Assembly (NCBI RefSeq): GCF_003313335.1
Contig: NZ_QMHP01000005.1
Span: 248,001-312,000 of the forward strand
Length of the DNA: 64,000 nucleotides
Direction of reading: 5' to 3'
DNA from: Pedobacter zeaxanthinifaciens
GTDB lineage: Bacteria > Bacteroidota > Bacteroidia > Sphingobacteriales > Sphingobacteriaceae
Each line of letters starts with the position of its first letter. Position 1 is the stretch's first letter. Shown piece by piece: positions 1 through 9,533 of the stretch. Both the position numbers and the translations under genes were made by a program. The notes beneath the pieces were generated by a model that searched no databases, was not told the origin of the DNA, and was given only the letters and a program-made list of their open reading frames with translations.

Positions 1-152
1 GAAATATCTGGATTTCCTTCCGTATCTAAAAAGCAAACTGGCACTTTATCAATGAACTTGATCTTATGTTCAACAATATCCAAACGTTCCTGTAATGCAT
101 CCCGCAATTCTTCACTGTTTTCAGCAATAATAAGCTCATTTAAAACCGACAT
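1..152 (-). CDS. Truncated protein, possibly a metal/cobalamin-type ABC binding protein
   Basis: An open frame starts with ATG at 152 and runs off the left edge, giving about 50 residues beginning MSVLNELIIAENSEELRDAL. A central stretch (RLDIVEHKIKFIDKVPVCFL) resembles the N-terminal helix and first strand of BtuF-like helical-backbone binding proteins. No signal peptide is visible, so the match is weak. It is divergent from the binding lipoprotein at 202 with about 50 bp between them. The reading frame is well supported; the function is a guess from a short fragment. Confidence 0.55.
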   Translation of the reverse strand, partial: MSVLNELIIAENSEELRDALQERLDIVEHKIKFIDKVPVCFLDTEGNPDI

Positions 153-201
153 CTGATTTATTTTATTTAATTTGTACACAAAAATAGTATTTCCACTTAC
201 G

Positions 202-1833
202 ATGCGAACCTTTACACTCAATATATTTTATTGCTGCCTTATCATCTCCTTTTTTTCTTGCCGCTCCAACTCCAATTCTGATAAGAAAATATTTTACATC
301 AACCTCGATCAAAACTTAACTTCACTTGATCCGGCGTTTGCACGAAACCAAAATGCCATATGGATGATTAACCAAGTTTTTAACGGCTTGGTGCAAGTTG
401 ATAAAGCACTGAATACCAAACCCTGCATTGCTAAAAGTTGGGAAATTTCTGAAGATGGCCTTAACTACACCTTCTTGCTTCGGAATGATGTTTATTTTCA
501 AGATGACCCCTTGTTTAAAAATGGCAAAGGTAGAAAAGTGATTGCGGAAGATTTTGCCTACAGCTTTAACCGCTTGATTGACCCAAAGGTGGCTTCATCA
601 GGAGGATGGATTTTTAGCGACAAAGTGAAAGACCAAAACAGCTTCAAAGCTTTAAACGACAGTACATTTCAAATACAGCTTGTAAAACCATTCCCTGCAT
701 TTATCAATCTGCTAACGGCGCAATACTGCTCAGTAGTTCCTAAGGAAGTGGTGGAACATTATGGAAAAGATTTTAGGAACCATCCGGTAGGAACTGGTCC
801 TTTTAAGTTCAAATACTGGAAAGAAGACGAAGTTTTGGTGCTTTTAAAAAACGAAAACTATTTTGAAAAAGATAGTGCAGGCAATGCATTACCTTATCTT
901 GATGCCGTAAAAGCCACTTTCATATCTGATAAACAAAGTGCTTTTATGAATTTCGTTAAAAAGGAACTTGACTTTTTTTATAGTGTTGATGGAAGTTACC
1001 GCGATGATATTTTAACCAAAAGCGGAAAAATGACCAGTAAGTACAAAGGGCAGTTTCAACTGATTAAAGGCCCTTATTTGTGTACCGAATATGTGGGTAT
1101 TTTGGTTGATCCGGATAAAGACATCGTTAAAAACTCACCGCTGAGATTTAAAAAGGTTAGGCAGGCAATCAATTATGCCATTGATAGGAGAAAGCTGATT
1201 AAATACCTGCGCAATAGCATTGGAACACCTGCCACATCTGGTTTTATACCAAGAGGAATGCCTGGTTTTGATAGTGTGAAAGTGAAAGGTTATGATTACA
1301 ACCCGGCCCTTGCTGCAAAATTATTGGCTGAGGCTGGCTTTCCTAATGGCAAAGGAATGCCAGAAGTGAAGTTAAGCACCTCTACCACTTATAAAGATCT
1401 TATCGAATTTATACAAGGGGAACTAAGTAACATTGGCATGAAGGTGAAAGTTGATGTTAGTCCCAGTACAAGCTTAAGAGACCTGATGTCGAAGAATGAA
1501 GTAGTGTTTTTTAGAGGCTCTTGGATTGCGGATTATCCGGATGGTGAAAATTACCTATCAGTTTTCTACTCTAAAAACAAAGTTCCCTTTGGCCCAAATT
1601 ACACCGGCTATTTTAACAAATCGTTTGATAAGCTATTTGAGCAAGCCTATTATGAAAAAGATGATCAAAAGCGATTTGAACTTTACCATCAAATGGACAA
1701 TATGGTGTTGGAACATGCCTCAGTAGTGCCAATTTTATACGACCAATCGGTTGTAATGCTTCAAAACACCATTAGCGGATACAATATTAACCCGCTGAGC
1801 TTAATGATTTTGAAAAACGTAGACAAGAAATAA
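202..1833 (+). CDS. ABC transporter substrate-binding lipoprotein, family 5 (OppA/DppA/NikA type)
   Basis: A 543-residue extracytoplasmic solute-binding protein of the SBP_bac_5 family, which binds oligopeptides, nickel complexes or similar ligands for an ABC importer. The frame opens at a TTG at 172, but the ATG at 202 gives a clean lipoprotein signal: MRTFTLNIFYCCLIISFFSC, with the lipidated Cys at about residue 20. The mature start LDQNLTSLDPAF and the internal motif VGTGPFKFKYW are typical of the family, and the length is normal. No permease or ATPase gene lies beside it, so its partner is elsewhere or it works alone. The substrate cannot be told from sequence. Confidence 0.88.
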   Translation: MRTFTLNIFYCCLIISFFSCRSNSNSDKKIFYINLDQNLTSLDPAFARNQNAIWMINQVFNGLVQVDKALNTKPCIAKSWEISEDGLNYTFLLRNDVYFQDDPLFKNGKGRKVIAEDFAYSFNRLIDPKVASSGGWIFSDKVKDQNSFKALNDSTFQIQLVKPFPAFINLLTAQYCSVVPKEVVEHYGKDFRNHPVGTGPFKFKYWKEDEVLVLLKNENYFEKDSAGNALPYLDAVKATFISDKQSAFMNFVKKELDFFYSVDGSYRDDILTKSGKMTSKYKGQFQLIKGPYLCTEYVGILVDPDKDIVKNSPLRFKKVRQAINYAIDRRKLIKYLRNSIGTPATSGFIPRGMPGFDSVKVKGYDYNPALAAKLLAEAGFPNGKGMPEVKLSTSTTYKDLIEFIQGELSNIGMKVKVDVSPSTSLRDLMSKNEVVFFRGSWIADYPDGENYLSVFYSKNKVPFGPNYTGYFNKSFDKLFEQAYYEKDDQKRFELYHQMDNMVLEHASVVPILYDQSVVMLQNTISGYNINPLSLMILKNVDKK

Positions 1834-1933
1834 TATTGGCAATATTCAATATGAACTGATACGATCAAAGCTATCTCCTTGCAATCGGCAAAGCTCTGGC
1901 ATTTGCACGGAAATCAACAAGTTAAATTGATAG

Positions 1934-2554
1934 CTAAAGCAACTTGTTTGCATAAGCGTACCTCACTAAACCAATGGCATTGTTGGCTCCAGTTTTTCTC
2001 ATTAGATTTTTTCTATGGGTTTCTACCGTACGCTCGCTGATAAAAAGTTTTGCTGCAATCTGCTTACTTGTAAGCTCCTCGGCTAACAACTTCAGCACTT
2101 CCAATTCCCTGTCAGTTGGTCGATTTTCGTTGGTGGCTGTTGGCTGCAATGCCTGTAAAAGCGCCTTATTTACTTCAGCACTCCAAAATTGCTTGCCGCT
2201 AGCTACTGCATGTATGGCATTGAGCAGTTCCTGCTGCGCATATTTTTTCAAAACATAAGCATCCACGCCAGCACTCAGCATCTCTTTGATCATGACAGCT
2301 TCGTCGTGCATACTAAGTACAACTACTTTAAGATTTGGCTTTAATGCCTTGGCTTGCTTAACCAAAGTTAAACCGTCTATGTCTGGCATGGAATAATCGG
2401 TAATCATCATATCTACCTCGTAATTTTTCAAATATGACAAGGCAAAGTTACCTGAAGTTAGCTTTTCTACAATGCTAAGCCCCTCTTCATTTTGCAGTAG
2501 CATTTGCAAACCATCACTCACAATAGCGTGATCATCAACTAGTAGAAGTTTCAT
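1934..2554 (-). CDS. NarL/FixJ-type response regulator
   Basis: A 206-residue two-component response regulator. The receiver domain (about 1-120) has the acidic pair D7/D8, the phosphoacceptor D53 in ITDYSMPD, S81 and K103. A LuxR-type helix-turn-helix fills about 144-206, with TDRELEVLKLLAEELTSKQI and the recognition helix ISERTVETHRKNL. It is transcribed away from the sensor kinase at 2686 across a 131-bp shared region, so the two very likely form a pair. The regulated genes cannot be inferred from this window. Confidence 0.95.
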   Translation of the reverse strand: MKLLLVDDHAIVSDGLQMLLQNEEGLSIVEKLTSGNFALSYLKNYEVDMMITDYSMPDIDGLTLVKQAKALKPNLKVVVLSMHDEAVMIKEMLSAGVDAYVLKKYAQQELLNAIHAVASGKQFWSAEVNKALLQALQPTATNENRPTDRELEVLKLLAEELTSKQIAAKLFISERTVETHRKNLMRKTGANNAIGLVRYAYANKLL

Positions 2555-2685
2555 TATTTCAGTTTGTTTTATTAAAAATAGTAATATTCCTTTTTAGAGT
2601 AAATTTTATTTCAATTTAAAATATCAGTAAAAGCACGGATAACAAAATGTGCTTTTTATTACTAATTTTAAGCTAACTAATTGAT

Positions 2686-4641
2686 ATGCCAGCAAGTAGA
2701 CTTTACTCGATTTTAGCACTATACGTTTTAATACAATTTTTATCCTTGAGTGCAAATGCTCAAAGCAGCATAGACAGTTTACGACATGCTTTAAAAACAA
2801 AACCTGATGAGCAATTGGCGTTATTAATTGAACTTTGTTGGGAGTACCGTTACCATCATCCGGATTCGGCTAGATTGTACGGATATCAGGCACTAAAAAT
2901 TGCCAAGCAGCAAAACAAAAAACGATATGAAGCCGAAGCTTTACACAACCTTGCCGTTACTTATGAGGCTCAGGGAGATTATCAAAAATCGTTAAATTTT
3001 AATTTGGAGGCCTTAAAAATTAGAAGGCAACTTAAAGATGATTTAAAAACTGCCAATACCTTAAACAACATTGGAATTGCCTACGATGAATTGGGGAATT
3101 TCTCCCTATCATTGAAATATTACCGGGAAGCCTATGATACTTATAAAAAGAAGAAACACATAGAAGGCATTGCATTAGTGAGCGTAAACTTGGGTATACT
3201 TTTTAAAGCGCAGCAGGATTACAGAAACGTAATCAAATATTATCGCGAAGCAAATGCTATTTATACAAGGTTGAACAAAGCCAGAGAAATTGCCTTTACA
3301 GAAACCAACTTAGGCTCGGTTTATTTCTATACAAAACAATATGACAGCTGCATTTATTATTCGTTAAAGGCACAACAAAAACTAAAGGAACTTAATATTT
3401 TACAGTTTTTACCAACTACCTATACCAACGCTGGCATCGGCTACGCCGCCCTAAACCAAAATACCAAAGCACTCCGTTTTTTAGAAACTGCCATAGCGCT
3501 AAATAAAAAATACAACAACCGGAAGGAACTGGCTTTTGCAAATATCCACTTAGCAAAGCTGATGCTAAAACTCAACAAGCTGACTGAAGCACAGAAAGCG
3601 GCAAGTGAAGCGCTTAGTGTAGCGGAAAGCATTGGAGCCAGTAAAGAAGTGATGGATAGTAAACTGGCGCTTGCGGAAGTTTTCAAGCGTAAAGGAGAGT
3701 TTAAATCTGCCTTCGAATTGAACCTATCGGCCAACACCATCAAAGATTCCTTATTTCAGCTGGATAAAACCAAATTGATTACCGCTTATCAGGTAAGGTA
3801 TCAAACCGAAAAAAAAGAGGAGCAAATTAAGTTACTACATCAAAGGAATACAATACAACAACTAAAGTTGAAACAGCGCAATTTATGGTTAGGCGGCTTG
3901 TTGGTGGTACTATTTAGCCTTGCCATTGTTGCCTACCTAATAGTGAACCGAAGAAAACTGAAGGCAAAAGCGGAATTGCAGACGGAAATTATCAAACAAC
4001 AGGATTTAGCCTCTAAAGCTGTATTGGATGCTGAGGAGAAGGAACGCCGCAGGATTGCTAGCGACCTACATGATGGTGTAGGTCAAATGCTATCCGCTGC
4101 ATTGATGAACTTGAACGGACTATTTTCAGGATTAAAACTACCCTCCGAAACGGATTTGAAAGCTCAGCAAGTATTGGCACTAATTAATGAAAGTTATGAT
4201 GAAATGCGTTCTATTTCCCATCAGATGATGCCAAATGCGTTGATCAAAACCGGATTGGCTTCAGCGGTAAAAGAATTTATCGGGAAACTAGATAAAGATC
4301 AACTTCAAGTTACTTTAGCTACGGTAGGTTTAAACGAAAGGCTAAACGAGCAAACCGAAACTGTAATTTACCGCGTAATTCAAGAAACCGTGAACAATGT
4401 GATTAAGCATGCCGAGGCTAGCAAGCTCGACATCCAAATTATCAAAGACGAAGAAGGTATATCCGTTACCATTGAAGACGATGGAAAAGGATTTAATAAG
4501 GACAAAGTGGACTTCAAAAATGGAATGGGCTTAAGTAATATTTATTCGAGAGTTAATTTTTTAAAGGGCACGCTTGAAGTGGATAGCAGCGAAGGTAATG
4601 GAACATTAATAGCCATCCATTTGCCTACGCCTACTGGCTGA
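2686..4641 (+). CDS. TPR-containing sensor histidine kinase (HisKA_3/HATPase)
   Basis: A 651-residue membrane sensor kinase. A signal peptide ends near ANAQS. Tetratricopeptide repeats fill about 60-370 and are presumably periplasmic. One membrane helix lies at about 400-420. A HisKA_3 domain follows with the phosphoacceptor H462 in ASDLHDGVGQM, then a HATPase domain with the N box around N570/N571 and the G box DDGKGF. The architecture is common in Bacteroidota for partners of NarL-type regulators, and the divergent regulator at 1934-2554 fits. The TPR region probably senses a protein or peptide partner; the signal is unknown. Confidence 0.95.
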   Translation: MPASRLYSILALYVLIQFLSLSANAQSSIDSLRHALKTKPDEQLALLIELCWEYRYHHPDSARLYGYQALKIAKQQNKKRYEAEALHNLAVTYEAQGDYQKSLNFNLEALKIRRQLKDDLKTANTLNNIGIAYDELGNFSLSLKYYREAYDTYKKKKHIEGIALVSVNLGILFKAQQDYRNVIKYYREANAIYTRLNKAREIAFTETNLGSVYFYTKQYDSCIYYSLKAQQKLKELNILQFLPTTYTNAGIGYAALNQNTKALRFLETAIALNKKYNNRKELAFANIHLAKLMLKLNKLTEAQKAASEALSVAESIGASKEVMDSKLALAEVFKRKGEFKSAFELNLSANTIKDSLFQLDKTKLITAYQVRYQTEKKEEQIKLLHQRNTIQQLKLKQRNLWLGGLLVVLFSLAIVAYLIVNRRKLKAKAELQTEIIKQQDLASKAVLDAEEKERRRIASDLHDGVGQMLSAALMNLNGLFSGLKLPSETDLKAQQVLALINESYDEMRSISHQMMPNALIKTGLASAVKEFIGKLDKDQLQVTLATVGLNERLNEQTETVIYRVIQETVNNVIKHAEASKLDIQIIKDEEGISVTIEDDGKGFNKDKVDFKNGMGLSNIYSRVNFLKGTLEVDSSEGNGTLIAIHLPTPTG

Positions 4642-4662
4642 TCAACTTTTACTTTCAAATAA

Positions 4663-4881
4663 TTAGAGCATTTCTTCTCTGTATTCTTGCTGAAGTTCCA
4701 GCAAACATTTGGCGCATAAGCAACCGTCATAAAGCTCACTTAGGTACTGCACCTCGTTAATAGTTAACTGTACCACACTGCACTGGCATTTGGTGTAAGC
4801 ATTTGCCTTACACTCAATAGAGGTGCCGCAACGCTCACAAGCGATGATTTCGTGCTTACTATGGATAAATGATTTGTTCAT
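4663..4881 (-). CDS. Small cysteine-rich protein (CWC-like)
   Basis: A 72-residue protein with seven cysteines: CERCGTSIEC, CQC, and near the C-terminus CLCAKCLLEL. This pattern and the sequence around ECKANAYTKCQC match my memory of the cysteine-rich CWC family of short, probably zinc- or metal-binding proteins with no established function. No signal peptide is present, so it is likely cytoplasmic. It is convergent with the sensor kinase gene (21 bp between the ends). Codon use and conserved cysteine spacing make it a real gene despite its size. Confidence 0.8.
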   Translation of the reverse strand: MNKSFIHSKHEIIACERCGTSIECKANAYTKCQCSVVQLTINEVQYLSELYDGCLCAKCLLELQQEYREEML

Positions 4882-4971
4882 TAATGCATTGCGTTCACCA
4901 GTTCATTTTTGGCAACGATAATTAATCAACCAATGAGAAATGAACTATTGAACTGCTACAAAAGTAAGAAC

Positions 4972-5007
4972 AAAAAATAAGGTTCTAGACTTTAAGTCCA
5001 GAACCTT
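4972..5007 (-). terminator. Rho-independent terminator of nrdA
   Basis: The arms AAGGTTCTAGACTT and AAGTCCAGAACCTT form a 14-bp stem with one mismatch. On the minus strand it is followed by a run of T interrupted only by one A. It lies about 115 bp past the nrdA stop codon and in front of the small cysteine-rich gene. Confidence 0.85.
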
Positions 5008-5046
5008 ACATAATCATTGCTTTTGTGTTATATTTTCCAATGGCTT

Positions 5047-5080
5047 AAGGTTGCTTCGCCGTTTGCTACTCGCGATAACG
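5047..5080 (-). repeat. REP-like palindromic repeat, copy B
   Basis: On the minus strand this reads CGTTATCGCGAGTAGC, a short A/C/G spacer, then CGAAGCAACCTT. It aligns along its whole 34 bases, with one small gap, to a second copy at 25508-25541. It lies between the nrdA stop and its terminator and so would be in the nrdA 3' untranslated region. The wording resembles the CGTCATTGCGAGG...CGAAGCAATC repeats found between genes in many bacterial genomes. Confidence 0.65.
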
Positions 5081-5122
5081 AAAACCCTTAAAGCCCCTCT
5101 TTTTGCAGAGTTGGGTAGGCTT

Positions 5123-7501
5123 CTATCCAGAGCAGCTGATACAACCTTCTTCCATTGTACAAACTGGGCCTGAAATAATTTCCTCTGCACCATTTTCAAT
5201 TACTGGAGGAATAACTGCCTCAATTGCTTTACCGGCTTGATTTTCAACTGTAAACTTCACTGCTTGCGAAGCTGCCTGCGTACGTAGGTAATACATACCA
5301 GTTTTAAGGCCTTTTTTCCAAGCGTAGAAGTGCATTGAGGTAAGTTTAGAAGTATTTGGTGCATTGATGAACAAGTTCAGCGACTGCGACTGGCAAATGT
5401 ACGCACCTCTATCAGCCGACATATCAATGATGTTCTTCATTTTGATCTCCCAAACTGTTTTGTACAATTCTTTGATATAATCTGGAATTTCTGGGATGTC
5501 TTGAATAGATCCGTTGGCTAAAATAATCCTATCTTTCATTTGTGGAGACCATAAGCCTAAAGCTACTAGATCTTTCAACAAGTGTTTATTTACCACAATG
5601 AACTCACCACTCAATACACGACGAGTGTAGATGTTAGAAGTATATGGCTCAAAACATTCGTTGTTACCTAAAATTTGAGAAGTTGAAGCGGTAGGCATTG
5701 GTGCAACTAATAAAGAGTTGTACACACCTTTTTTCACCACACGTTTTCTCAAGCTTTCCCAATCCCAACGGTTACTATCAGGAGTTACGTTCCATAAATC
5801 AAATTGGAACTGACCTTTTGATAACGGAGATCCTTTGAAGGTTTTGTAAGCACCGTGTTTCTCCGCCAAATCAGCCGAAGCAGTCATGGCAGCGAAATAG
5901 ATAGTTTCGAAAATATCTTTGTTCAAACGCTTAGCTGCATCACTTTCAAATGGATAACGCATCAAAATAAAGGCATCAGCCAAACCTTGTACACCTAAAC
6001 CAATTGGACGGTGACGTAAGTTCGAGTTTTCAGCTTCTTTTACCGGATAGTAGTTATAATCAATGATCTTATTCAAGTTTAACGCCGCTTGATAAGTTAC
6101 ATCGTATAATTTTTGATGATCAAATTCGCCGTTGATTACGAAGCGAGGCAACGCTAAAGAAGCTAAGTTACAAACCGCAACTTCGTCTTTAGAAGTATAC
6201 TCAATAATTTCAGTACACAAGTTAGATGACTTGATTGTACCTAGATTTTGTTGGTTCGATTTGGCATTTGCAGCATCTTTATACAACAAGTACGGCGTAC
6301 CGGTTTCAATTTGTGCATCTAAAATAGCAAACCATAACTCTTGTGCTTTAACTACTTTACGAGCTCTGCCTTCTTGCTCATATTTCACGTAAAGTTTGTT
6401 AAACTCTTCGCTATGGCATTCCGCTAAACCTGGCGCTTCATCAGGAGAGAACAAGCTCCAATCGCCATTTTCTTCTACACGTTGCATAAACAAATCGTTG
6501 ATCCAAAGTGCATAGAACAAGTCACGGGCACGCATTTCTTCTTTACCGTGGTTTTTACGTAGGTCTAAGAATTCGAAAACATCAGCATGCCAAGGTTCTA
6601 AATAGATAGCGAAAGCACCTTTACGTTTACCTCCACCTTGATCTACGTAACGAGCAGTATCGTTAAATACACGTAACATTGGTACAATACCGTTACTTGT
6701 TCCGTTTGTACCGCCAATATAAGCTCCCGTAGCACGGATGTTGTGGATGCTTAAACCAATACCACCAGCGCTCTGCGAAATTTTAGCAGTTTGCTTTAAG
6801 GTATCATAAATTCCTTCGATACTGTCATCCTGCATGGTTAACAAGAAACATGATGACATTTGAGGTTTAGGTGTAGCAGCGTTGAATAATGTAGGGGTTG
6901 CGTGTGTAAACCAACGCTCACTCATTAAGTTGTAGGTTGCAATTGCACTTTCAATATCCTCTTTGTGGATACCAACCGCCACACGCATAAATAAATGCTG
7001 AGGGCGCTCCACAATTTTACCGTTCACTTTTAGCAAGTAAGATTTCTCTAATGTTTTGAAACCGAAATAATCAAAACCGAAATCCCTATCGTAGATAATT
7101 GTGCTGTCTAAAATCTCAGCATTATCTTCAATTACTTTCCAAACATCATCAGCAATTAGCGCAGAGTTTTTACCTGTTTTTGGATCAACATAATTGTAAA
7201 GCAACTCCATCGTTTTTGAAAACGATTTCAAAGTGTTTTTATGTAAGTTAGAAACAGCTATACGCGATGCTAATAATGCGTAATCAGGATGTTTAGTAGT
7301 TAAAGAAGCTGCTGTTTCTGCTGCTAAGTTATCTAACTCAGAGGTAGTAACGCCGTCATACAACCCCTCAATTACCTTTCTAGCAACATCAATAGGATCT
7401 ACTAACTCAGCATTAAAACCATAGCACAGCTTCTCAATACGAGCTGTAATTTTGTCAAATTTTACCGCTTCTTTGCGGCCATCTCTTTTTATTACAAACA
7501 T
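5123..7501 (-). CDS. nrdA: Ribonucleoside-diphosphate reductase, alpha subunit (class Ia)
   Basis: A 792-residue large subunit that reduces ribonucleotides to deoxyribonucleotides for DNA synthesis. An N-terminal ATP cone (about 1-90, beginning [18 protein letters not shown]) gives allosteric activity control. The barrel carries the active-site motifs SSCFLL, NLCTEI (Asn, thiyl-radical Cys, Glu) and [11 protein letters not shown], with the late motif [19 protein letters not shown]. The C-terminus ends CISCSG, the redox-shuttle cysteine pair. It follows nrdB on the same strand after a 138-bp spacer that holds a short word repeat. The length is normal and no residue appears to be missing. Confidence 0.98.
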   Translation of the reverse strand: MFVIKRDGRKEAVKFDKITARIEKLCYGFNAELVDPIDVARKVIEGLYDGVTTSELDNLAAETAASLTTKHPDYALLASRIAVSNLHKNTLKSFSKTMELLYNYVDPKTGKNSALIADDVWKVIEDNAEILDSTIIYDRDFGFDYFGFKTLEKSYLLKVNGKIVERPQHLFMRVAVGIHKEDIESAIATYNLMSERWFTHATPTLFNAATPKPQMSSCFLLTMQDDSIEGIYDTLKQTAKISQSAGGIGLSIHNIRATGAYIGGTNGTSNGIVPMLRVFNDTARYVDQGGGKRKGAFAIYLEPWHADVFEFLDLRKNHGKEEMRARDLFYALWINDLFMQRVEENGDWSLFSPDEAPGLAECHSEEFNKLYVKYEQEGRARKVVKAQELWFAILDAQIETGTPYLLYKDAANAKSNQQNLGTIKSSNLCTEIIEYTSKDEVAVCNLASLALPRFVINGEFDHQKLYDVTYQAALNLNKIIDYNYYPVKEAENSNLRHRPIGLGVQGLADAFILMRYPFESDAAKRLNKDIFETIYFAAMTASADLAEKHGAYKTFKGSPLSKGQFQFDLWNVTPDSNRWDWESLRKRVVKKGVYNSLLVAPMPTASTSQILGNNECFEPYTSNIYTRRVLSGEFIVVNKHLLKDLVALGLWSPQMKDRIILANGSIQDIPEIPDYIKELYKTVWEIKMKNIIDMSADRGAYICQSQSLNLFINAPNTSKLTSMHFYAWKKGLKTGMYYLRTQAASQAVKFTVENQAGKAIEAVIPPVIENGAEEIISGPVCTMEEGCISCSG

Positions 7502-7602
7502 CCTTACAAAATTTTAGGTGCATATTAAACAGCGGCACCTGGTTTCAAAATATTATTTAGCATTTAGATATTGGTTATTTAGTAAAAGATAGGAGGCATT
7601 AC

Positions 7603-7635
7603 TACCTGATATCTAAAACCTGATACCTGATACCT
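7603..7635. repeat. Low-complexity word repeat between nrdB and nrdA
   Basis: The word ACCTGATA recurs three times with small changes (ACCTGATATCTAAAACCTGA, then TACCTGATACCT). It fills the nrdB-nrdA spacer immediately before the nrdB stop codon side. Similar wordy stretches appear at four other loci in this window. Confidence 0.6.
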
Positions 7636-7639
7636 TAAT

Positions 7640-8611
7640 TTAAAAATCTTCATCTAATGAAAACGCTTGTGCTTTATCTTCCGAAGAAGTTAACACACCA
7701 CTTTTTTGGTAATCTCCCACTCTTTTTTCAAAGAAGTTGGTTTTACCCTGTAACGAAATCATTTCCATAAAATCGAATGGGTTAGTTGAATTGTAGATTT
7801 TAGCATAACCTAGTTCGGTCAGCCATCTATCCGCTACAAATTCGATGTATTGCTTCATCAAATCTGCGTTCATACCAATCAATTTCACCGGTAAAGCATC
7901 ACTAATGAAATCTTTTTCGATTTCAACCGCATCTTTAATGATGGTGTGTACCTGTTGCTGTGTTAATTTGTTTTGCAACATGCTATAAAGCAAGCAAGCA
8001 AACTCGCAGTGCGAACCTTCATCTCTTGAAATCAACTCATTACTGAACGTTAAACCTGGCATTAAACCACGTTTTTTCAGCCAAAAGATAGAACAGAAAC
8101 TACCGCTAAAGAAAATACCTTCTACCGCAGCAAAAGCAACCAATCGCTCTGCAAAGGTTCCATTTTCAATCCATCTTAAAGCCCATTCCGCTTTCTTCTT
8201 CACCGCTGGTACAGTTTCAATGGCATGGAAAAGCCTATCTTTCTCTTCAGGATCTTTAACGTAAGTATCGATTAGTAAGGCATAGGTTTCGGAGTGGATG
8301 TTCTCCATCATGATTTGAAAACCATAATAGCAACGAGCTTCGGGAATTTGCACTTCGCTCATGAAGTTAACCGCCAAGTTTTCATTTACAATGCCATCAC
8401 TAGCTGCGAAAAAAGCTAGGATATGCGAAATGAAATGACGTTCTCCACTATTCAAGTTTTCCCAATGTTTGATATCATCAGAAAGATCAATTTCCTCTGC
8501 GGTCCAAAAACTTGCTTCTGCTTTTTTATACATTTCCCAAATTGCCGGAAACTTAATTGGTAAAAGCACAAAACGATCCTTGTTTTCCTTTAATAATAGT
8601 TCTTCTTCCAT
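7640..8611 (-). CDS. nrdB: Ribonucleoside-diphosphate reductase, beta subunit (class Ia)
   Basis: A 323-residue small subunit that houses the diiron-tyrosyl radical cofactor. Metal-ligand motifs are visible in order: ENLAVNFM, the paired Glu/His of [15 protein letters not shown] with the candidate radical Tyr, and late Glu/His in [13 protein letters not shown]. The C-terminal tail ending AFSLDEDF is of the type that docks into the alpha subunit. It lies upstream of nrdA on the same strand, so the operon order is nrdB-nrdA. The 383-bp upstream region carries two inverted repeats that could be operators. Confidence 0.97.
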   Translation of the reverse strand: MEEELLLKENKDRFVLLPIKFPAIWEMYKKAEASFWTAEEIDLSDDIKHWENLNSGERHFISHILAFFAASDGIVNENLAVNFMSEVQIPEARCYYGFQIMMENIHSETYALLIDTYVKDPEEKDRLFHAIETVPAVKKKAEWALRWIENGTFAERLVAFAAVEGIFFSGSFCSIFWLKKRGLMPGLTFSNELISRDEGSHCEFACLLYSMLQNKLTQQQVHTIIKDAVEIEKDFISDALPVKLIGMNADLMKQYIEFVADRWLTELGYAKIYNSTNPFDFMEMISLQGKTNFFEKRVGDYQKSGVLTSSEDKAQAFSLDEDF

Positions 8612-8690
8612 AAAACTCTTTTTTACTTTCTTTTAGAAATGCGGTTACAGCAAACAGGCAAAATTCTTTTAGTAGTGTAAACAGCCAAAC

Positions 8691-8746
8691 AAAGCGTACT
8701 TAGTTTGTACTTTCAGAAAAACTTTGAAAAACGTGTTTTTCGAAAG
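8691..8746. promoter_or_regulatory. Two adjacent inverted repeats upstream of nrdB
   Basis: The first (8691-8713) pairs AAAG(C)GTAC with GTACTTT across 7 bases. The second (8722-8746) pairs CTTTGAAAAAC with GTTTTTCGAAAG around a 2-base centre, with one bulged base. The core GAAAAACGTGTTTTTC (8726-8741) is a perfect palindrome apart from the GT centre. They are 80-135 bp upstream of nrdB in a 383-bp gap without a gene. They could be regulator sites; no typical NrdR box was recognised. Apart from these and the -7 box at 8809, I see nothing in the gap. Confidence 0.45.
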
Positions 8747-8808
8747 AACTAAATAACAATTAGTTACAACGATATTTTGGGTGTTTTCTATTAAAGAACT
8801 TTGTATAA

Positions 8809-8816
8809 CAAATATA
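8809..8816 (-). promoter_or_regulatory. Candidate -7 box for nrdB
   Basis: The minus strand reads TATATTTG, a full match to TAnnTTTG, about 200 bp upstream of the nrdB start. No TTTG is found at the preferred 19-20 bp spacing; the nearest is 24 bp away. If used, the inverted repeats would lie in the transcribed leader. Confidence 0.35.
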
Positions 8817-8994
8817 AAAGATAGGGCATTTTTTATCCTACAAAGTTGTTAACATGCCTCTGATTTTATGGGGATTTCTAATCAGAATTTGGTCATAAAC
8901 ACTGAGAAAAAAAGCTAATTATTTCTTTTTAAGGACTTAGGAAATAAAAATGAGTGTTAATAATTTTAAAAAGTGTATGAATTACACTCGATTT

Positions 8995-9384
8995 TTAGCG
9001 CAATACGTAGGCGATTTCCACACGGGCATAACCTAGCCTGTAAATGCCTAAAGCCTGTGCTGCGGCACGAGAAATATCCAAAGAAAATTTCTTGCTGAAA
9101 GGCCCACGATCGTTCACTTTTACCTCTACCGTTTTGCCTGTACGCAAGTTTTTCACCTTGATGATGGTGCCGAAGGGCAACGTACGATGTGCAGCCGTAA
9201 ATTTGCTCGAACGATAGCGCTCGCCGCTGGTAGTTCTCCTACCTTCGAACTTCTTGGCATAATAAGTAGTTAAAATGATTTTCTTCACTGTATCAGGTGC
9301 CTTCTCCACAATTTCTTGTGATTTTGCAACTACAGCAAACAAACATAAGAGCAATAACAACCGAATGGGTTTTAGGTATTTCAT
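8995..9384 (-). CDS. RlpA-like double-psi beta-barrel secreted protein
   Basis: About 129 residues. The frame opens 24 bases earlier, but the start at 9384 (MKYLKPIRLLLLLCLFAVVA) puts a normal signal peptide at the N-terminus. The mature part is a double-psi beta-barrel with ASYY-like TTYYAKKFEGRRTTSGERY, LPFGTIIKVKNLRTGK and VKVNDRGPFSKK, the RlpA signature including the catalytic-type Asp. Family members are septal-ring lytic transglycosylases or peptidoglycan-binding proteins. There is no SPOR domain, so this is the short form. It probably acts in the cell envelope. Confidence 0.9.
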   Translation of the reverse strand: MKYLKPIRLLLLLCLFAVVAKSQEIVEKAPDTVKKIILTTYYAKKFEGRRTTSGERYRSSKFTAAHRTLPFGTIIKVKNLRTGKTVEVKVNDRGPFSKKFSLDISRAAAQALGIYRLGYARVEIAYVLR

Positions 9385-9435
9385 CAGCATCTTATTTGGA
9401 TGGCCCAATCATCAACAAGTTGATAAACGGGGCAA

Positions 9436-9443
9436 CAAATATA
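9436..9443 (-). promoter_or_regulatory. Candidate -7 box for the RlpA-like gene
   Basis: The minus strand reads TATATTTG about 52 bp upstream of the chosen start. A short palindrome (ATCAAC/GTTGAT) lies between it and the gene. No -33 TTTG is seen at the usual spacing. Confidence 0.4.
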
Positions 9444-9481
9444 ACAAAAGGCTTGATTTTTAAAAACATAAGCCCTACTAA

Positions 9482-9512
9482 AAAAACAAAGCCCCGAAAT
9501 ATTCCGGGGCTT
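9482..9512 (-). terminator. Rho-independent terminator of rpsF-rpsR-rplI
   Basis: The arms AAGCCCCG and CGGGGCTT form a GC-rich stem followed on the minus strand by a T-rich tract. It begins 22 bp after the rplI stop codon and ends the S6-S18-L9 operon. Confidence 0.9.
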
Positions 9513-9533
9513 GTATGTTCTTTGAGTTAGTAA

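Noticed and set aside
5014-5199. 61-codon frame overlapping the nrdA 3' end
   Set aside because: It overlaps nrdA in another frame and then reads through the second REP-like copy; no independent support.
8612-8994. NrdR boxes before nrdB
   Set aside because: No pair of ACA...TGT-type NrdR boxes was recognised; other palindromes are reported instead.
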